Shown piece after piece: positions 51,242-54,779 of a stretch of 54,779 nucleotides of DNA. The stretch's first letter is position 1. The number at the start of each line of letters is the position of its first letter. The notes under the pieces are model-generated. The model was not told the DNA's origin. It did not search any database and saw only the letters and a list, made by a program, of their open reading frames with translations. Source of the stretch: AC-69 sp035701505 (lineage in GTDB: Bacteria > Actinomycetota > UBA4738 > HRBIN12); NCBI GenBank assembly GCA_035701505.1, contig DASSSA010000027.1, positions 1 through 54,779 on the forward strand. Reading direction: 5' to 3'. Position numbers and translations under genes: made by a program.

Positions 51242-52231
51242 TTACGCGTCGCTGCGGGCCCGGCGGAGACGGAACTCGGCGACGACCTCGCCCACCCGGG
51301 CGCCTCCGCCACTGACCGGGCGGCGGGCAAACCCGTTCAGCTCGCCGAGCTCGGCATCGGAGAGCGCGCCGATCAGCGCCAGGGCCCGGACGAGCGCCGG
51401 TCCCGACGCTCGCTCGCCCCCGTCGGCGACCTTCACCGCAACGCCGAGGCCGGCTTCGGGGACGGCTGCGCAGGCCAGCCCCTCCGCGCCGGACTTCACC
51501 ACGAGATCCGCCGAGCCCTCCATGACTGCCGTATCGGTCCGGTTCCTGCCGGCGACGAGGTACGGGTGGGCTCGCATCGCGGCTGAGCATTCGGCGATCC
51601 GCTCGCCAAGAGTCCCGAAGGGCTGTGGCCTACCCAGCCGGGCATACAGCGCGGCCATCCGCAAGAGCGGCATCCCATGGACGGGGACGCCGCAGCCATC
51701 CACGCCGACCGCGATGTCGTCCAGACCGGTCAGGCCACGGACGGCTCGCGAGATCCTTCGCTGGAGGGGATGGGTGGCCGAAAGGTAGCCCTCGAGGTCC
51801 CAGCCCCGCCCCTCGCAGCCGGCCACCATCCCCGCGTGCTTGCCGGAGCAATTGTGGAGGACCCGGCGTGGCCTCCCCGCCTTGGCCATGGATCGGGGAT
51901 CGAGCGGCCACCCCGGCGGGTTGCGGAGGGCGGACAGCCCCAGGCCGGCCGCCCGAAGCAGGCGCCGGACCGCCGCCACGTGGACCGGCTCACCGTTGTG
52001 CGAGGCGCACATCACCGCGACGAGGTCGTGGCCGAGGCCACCGCCGATCGCGCCGAGCGAGACGGCGGCCTGGACCGGCTTCATGCACGAGCGGGCGAAC
52101 ACCGGGCGGAGGGGATCCCCCGCCCACGCCACCAGATGCCCGTCGACGTCGCACACGGCGACGTGTCCGAGGTGGACGGATTCCTCCAGCCCGGAGCGGA
52201 AGACACGGACGAGGACGGTCCCCGACGCCAT
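51242..52231 (-). CDS. Class 3 (asparaginase II / rhizobial type) L-asparaginase
   Basis: 329 residues. Family motifs RSCMKPVQA, CASHNGEPVH and LHNCSGKHAGM (Ser/Lys active-site pair region and the zinc-site Cys), and GVDGCGVPVH. Converts asparagine to aspartate and ammonia. A -10-like TAGGCT (52245-52240) lies eight bases before the ATG, so probably leaderless. Confidence 0.88.
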   Translation of the reverse strand: MASGTVLVRVFRSGLEESVHLGHVAVCDVDGHLVAWAGDPLRPVFARSCMKPVQAAVSLGAIGGGLGHDLVAVMCASHNGEPVHVAAVRRLLRAAGLGLSALRNPPGWPLDPRSMAKAGRPRRVLHNCSGKHAGMVAGCEGRGWDLEGYLSATHPLQRRISRAVRGLTGLDDIAVGVDGCGVPVHGMPLLRMAALYARLGRPQPFGTLGERIAECSAAMRAHPYLVAGRNRTDTAVMEGSADLVVKSGAEGLACAAVPEAGLGVAVKVADGGERASGPALVRALALIGALSDAELGELNGFARRPVSGGGARVGEVVAEFRLRRARSDA

Positions 52232-52252
52232 CCCGTCGAAGCCTAGGGGGAG

Positions 52253-53023
52253 CTACCCGACGTGCGCGAGCCGGTCGGGGTCGTCGCCTTCGGTTGCGGT
52301 GAACGACTTCTCCTCGACGAGCGAGACGAATGCGTCCACGACCTGGGGGTCGAACTGGGTGCCGGCTCCGTCCTCGATCTCCTCGATGGCCACCTCGATC
52401 CGGCAAGCACGCCGGTACGGTCGGTCGCTGATCATCGCGTCGAAGGAATCCGCCACGGCGAAGATCCTGGCGGGAAGGGGGATGGCTCGACCGGCCAAGC
52501 CATCGGGGTAGCCCGTGCCATCGAAGCGCTCGTGGTGGTGCCGGATGACCTGCGCAGCGTCACCGAGGAACCGGATGGGGGCCACGATCTGGGCGCCGAT
52601 CACGGGATGGCCTCGCATGAGCGCCCATTCCTCCCCCGAGAGCGGTCCCGCCTTGCACAGGATGTCCTCGGGAATGCCGACCTTGCCCAGATCGTGCAGG
52701 AAGAACCCGTACCCTAGCTCGATGGCCTCGGCCAGGGCGGGGTCGACCCGGTGAGCCAGCGCCATGCCGAGGACCTGCGTGCGCTCGAGATGTCCCCGAG
52801 TGGTCCGGTCCTTGGCCTCGACCACCAGGGCCAGGCTCTTCATTGTGGCGATGTAGGACTCCTGGAGGCTGGACAGGACCGCCTCGAGCTCGGCGCTCCG
52901 CTTCCGCTCCACCTGGTAGAGCTCCCCCAGCTCGCGGGCGAACACCTTGAGCTGCTCGTGGACGGTCGGGAGCTCGGGGTCCGGGACCCCGAGAACCGGC
53001 TGGGGAAGGTTCTCCTCTGTCAT
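52253..53023 (-). CDS. HD-GYP domain protein (candidate c-di-GMP phosphodiesterase)
   Basis: 256 residues. A coiled-coil N-terminus (about 20-60) precedes an HD-GYP domain with GHLERTQ, FLHDLGKVGIP (HD pair) and HHHERFDGTGYPDGL (GYP), then DSFDAMISDRPYR. The GYP motif and metal ligands are intact, so activity on c-di-GMP is likely. No REC or other sensor domain is attached. A TAACGT hexamer lies eight bases before the ATG. Next to an RsiG-like gene, which fits a c-di-GMP theme. Confidence 0.9.
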   Translation of the reverse strand: MTEENLPQPVLGVPDPELPTVHEQLKVFARELGELYQVERKRSAELEAVLSSLQESYIATMKSLALVVEAKDRTTRGHLERTQVLGMALAHRVDPALAEAIELGYGFFLHDLGKVGIPEDILCKAGPLSGEEWALMRGHPVIGAQIVAPIRFLGDAAQVIRHHHERFDGTGYPDGLAGRAIPLPARIFAVADSFDAMISDRPYRRACRIEVAIEEIEDGAGTQFDPQVVDAFVSLVEEKSFTATEGDDPDRLAHVG

Positions 53024-53087
53024 CGGCGCGGACGTTATCGCAGCGGGATGGCCGAAATGCCGGATTAGCCTGCCGTTCTCGATGGAC

Positions 53088-53125
53088 GGGGTCCATAGGG
53101 CCTCCGGCCCAAAGACCTATCCCCC
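53088..53125. other. Compact nested inverted repeat in the HD-GYP leader
   Basis: Nested stems GGGG/CCCC, ATAGG/CCTAT (53095-53099 with 53116-53120) and GCC-TCC-GGC in 38 bases, about 65 bases upstream of the HD-GYP start. It may be an RNA element in the mRNA leader or a protein-binding site. The rest of the 165-base gap has a weak hairpin (53159-53176) after the RsiG-like gene. Confidence 0.4.
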
Positions 53126-53188
53126 GGATGAAGGGGAGGAGAGACGAAAGGCTTGGAAGGTTCCCCCGACCGAACCACAGGGCAGGGC

Positions 53189-53722
53189 TCAGGACAGGAC
53201 GAGGGAGGGGTCCTCCTTGTACCGCCGTTTCAGCTCGTCCTGAACCCGGTCCAGGACCTCGATCACGGCTGAGCGGTCCCGTGAGACCTCCTGCTCCTCG
53301 GTCTCCAGCACGTCCACGGCCCCGCTCAGCTGCCGATCATCCAGCGCGGTGGGGTCGGACAGGCCGGCATCCATGGCCAGGCGCTCCACACGCCGACGTG
53401 CCTGGAGCAGCTCCTCCTCCGGGAGCCCAACCTTCACCGCTTCCCCTCGTGAGGTTCCGTGGCCCTCGGAGGAAAGGACCTTCGACAGACGCTCCACGAG
53501 CGTGCCCTCCTGGCCAGTCCCGCCGCGCCGCTCGACCTCGGCCTTCAGGATCTCCGCTCGGCCCTGGACCAGTCGGCGAAGCAGGGACAGGTACTCTCGC
53601 TCCGCAAGGCACTCGTCGTGGCGGCTCCGCAGTTCGTCGAGGGACATCGCACCAAGCCCGTCCGCGTACTGCGGGTCGAGGATGCGATCGATCCGGCGGC
53701 TACCGCCTTGGACTGTCACCAT
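53189..53722 (-). CDS. RsiG-like coiled-coil protein (candidate c-di-GMP-responsive anti-sigma factor)
   Basis: 177 residues, helical. The segment YADGLGAMSLDELRSRHDEC followed by LSLLRRLVQGRAEILKAEV fits the RsiG family, which holds a WhiG-type sigma factor when bound to c-di-GMP. The known motif is E-x3-S-x2-R-x3-Q-x3-D, in two helices. Helix 1 here has S-x2-R-x3-Q-x3-E (no first Glu), and helix 2 (EEQEVSRDRSAVIEVLD) has E-x3-S-x2-R then Ile for Gln and Asp at the end. Both copies are partly degenerate. No WhiG gene lies in the window. Confidence 0.7.
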   Translation of the reverse strand: MVTVQGGSRRIDRILDPQYADGLGAMSLDELRSRHDECLAEREYLSLLRRLVQGRAEILKAEVERRGGTGQEGTLVERLSKVLSSEGHGTSRGEAVKVGLPEEELLQARRRVERLAMDAGLSDPTALDDRQLSGAVDVLETEEQEVSRDRSAVIEVLDRVQDELKRRYKEDPSLVLS

Positions 53723-53784
53723 TACTCCATCGGCCGTGGGGCAAGGAGATTGTAGGGCCGGGAGCCCACGTCCGCCCCCCCCGT

Positions 53785-54779
53785 TCAGCAGACGGCGAGA
53801 AGCGCGAGGTAGGGATTGACGGCGGCGCCACCGCCCGGGTGGTACTCGAAGTGGAGATGGTTCACGGAGGTGTCCCCCGTGCTTCCGACGTGTCCGATCA
53901 CCGTTCCGACCCCGACGCTCCCGGTCGTACCGTAGGAAGACAGGTGCGCGTAGTAGGTCCAGTCGCCGCCCGGCCCGTACACGATCACGGCGAGGCCTCC
54001 GAGGCTGTTCGCCGTCTGGACCGCGTTCCCGGGCTGGACCGCGACGATCGGCGTGCCGTACGGCGCGATCAGGTCGATCCCCTCGTGGACCCGGCCTCCC
54101 GAGCGAGGCCAGCCGAACGAGTCGACGAAGGAGTTCGGTCCCTGGACCGGGCAGGTGGAGATCGGCGCGCCCGGGATGGTGCGTAGGCCGAGGACCGCGG
54201 CCAGCTGGTACTGCTTGCGGATCCGGTCTACCTCGGCCTGGAGGTCCGAGACGTCGGATGAGATCGCTTGCTGGCTCGCCCGGAGCTGCTGCACCTGGGT
54301 GGCCTGCTGTTTGGACAGATCCGCCAGATGGACCTCGGTGCGTCGCAGCTGCTCGGTGGTCACTCGGCTCTCAACGACGAGGTCGGAGTCCGCCTGTGCC
54401 AGGTTCCCCAGGAACTCGATCCGGTCGGAGAACTCCGAGAAGGAGTTCGACGACAGCAAGAGGTCCAACGTGCCGGCCGGCCCGGTCTCGAAGGCCAGCA
54501 CGGCCCGTCGCTGGAAGCGGAGCCGGATCTGGTCGATCAACCGCGCCAGACGATCGTGTTCCGCCTGCGTGGCGGTGAGCTCGTCCTGGGTTCGAGACAA
54601 GCGGGTCACGGCGGCCTGCCAAGCCGCCGTGGCCTGGTTCAACCGGGCCTGCGCCGCCGCGAGGCGGGCCTTGGCCGAGTCCAGATCGGACTGGGCGCGA
54701 GCGAAAGTGGAGGAGGTTGCCAGGAAGCCCGCCACGAGGGCGAGCGCGACCGACGATCGAAGCCCCCTCCTGAGAGCGC
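53785..54779 (-). CDS. M23-family peptidoglycan peptidase with coiled coil, 5' end outside window
   Basis: At least 330 residues; open to the window edge. The visible N-terminus is a signal peptide (SSVALALVAGFLATSSTFARA) followed by a long coiled coil (about 20-190) of the EnvC/CwlO type and a C-terminal LytM domain with zinc motifs HEGIDL and NHLHFEYHPGG. All metal ligands appear present, so it is probably an active cell-wall hydrolase, with the coiled coil for regulation, as with FtsEX partners. GTG at 54735 is not the true start, as the signal peptide begins further upstream. Confidence 0.88.
   Translation of the reverse strand, partial: ALRRGLRSSVALALVAGFLATSSTFARAQSDLDSAKARLAAAQARLNQATAAWQAAVTRLSRTQDELTATQAEHDRLARLIDQIRLRFQRRAVLAFETGPAGTLDLLLSSNSFSEFSDRIEFLGNLAQADSDLVVESRVTTEQLRRTEVHLADLSKQQATQVQQLRASQQAISSDVSDLQAEVDRIRKQYQLAAVLGLRTIPGAPISTCPVQGPNSFVDSFGWPRSGGRVHEGIDLIAPYGTPIVAVQPGNAVQTANSLGGLAVIVYGPGGDWTYYAHLSSYGTTGSVGVGTVIGHVGSTGDTSVNHLHFEYHPGGGAAVNPYLALLAVC

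Noticed and set aside
53024..53040. WhiG/sigma-28 type promoter (CGATAA) ahead of the HD-GYP gene
   Set aside because: The -10-like CGATAA is present, but no TAAA lies at about 15 bases upstream. It more likely reflects a sigma-70-type -10.
53088..53125. c-di-GMP-I riboswitch upstream of the HD-GYP gene
   Set aside because: The core sequence expected for that class is missing on both strands.

Overview
The window is a very GC-rich, densely coded chromosomal segment of an actinobacterium, probably from a poorly sampled lineage. Support for this: an MshA-type mycothiol glycosyltransferase, a Rex redox repressor with canonical operators, caa3-type oxidase genes (cta), ResB/CcsB cytochrome c maturation, a bS22-like mini ribosomal protein, an RsiG-like protein, frequent GTG starts, and several genes whose start codon lies 6-10 bases after a -10-like hexamer with no ribosome binding site (probable leaderless mRNAs). 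No phage, IS element, CRISPR array, rRNA or tRNA gene was seen.

Region 1 (1-9081, minus strand) is a respiratory complex I operon: a geranylgeranyl-reductase-family flavoprotein followed by nuoA-B-C-D-E-F-G-H, with nuoH cut by the window edge. Two Rex boxes bracket its promoter. Region 2 (9118-12303) has an FMN/F420 split-barrel protein, a polyprenyl diphosphate synthase and, divergently, a fused heme A synthase/heme O synthase (ctaA-ctaB). Region 3 (12310-22247, minus) is one long run, ccdA-resB-ccsB-ctaC-ctaD-ctaE-ctaF-ctaG, ending with a membrane-anchored protein carrying three cupredoxin domains and a TlpA/ResA-like thioredoxin. Region 4 (22281-27162, plus) starts at a third Rex box. It encodes a split, b6-type cytochrome bc complex with a two-cluster ferredoxin, a Rieske protein, a mono-heme cytochrome c and three unassigned small or membrane proteins, one only 37 residues long. 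The rex gene itself lies convergent at the end of this cluster, so the window holds both a redox sensor and three of its likely targets.

Region 5 (27955-37078) is mixed: a glutaredoxin-like protein, an ECF-type sigma/anti-sigma pair, a membrane protein, a TIM-barrel isomerase-like protein, a VOC protein, a SAM hydrolase-family protein, a lipoprotein hydrolase, a bS22-like peptide, a Clp1/Grc3-like P-loop kinase, a phosphatase-like protein and two short-chain dehydrogenases. Region 6 (37169-46048, minus) is a compact eight-gene catabolic operon: P5C-dehydrogenase-like ALDH, two class III aminotransferases, a VOC protein, both CoA-transferase subunits, an AcuC-type deacetylase and pyruvate kinase.

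Region 7 (46208-49228) has an FAH-family hydrolase, a small basic protein, proC and proline dehydrogenase. Upstream of proline dehydrogenase is a 436-base gap containing a strong sigma-70 promoter, a highly structured RNA closed by a perfect 10-bp helix, and a terminator-like hairpin. I could not assign this RNA to a class, and it is the best candidate for something undescribed. Region 8 (49321-54779, minus) holds a GNAT acetyltransferase, mshA, an L-asparaginase II, an HD-GYP protein, an RsiG-like candidate c-di-GMP-responsive anti-sigma factor, and an M23 peptidase cut by the window edge.
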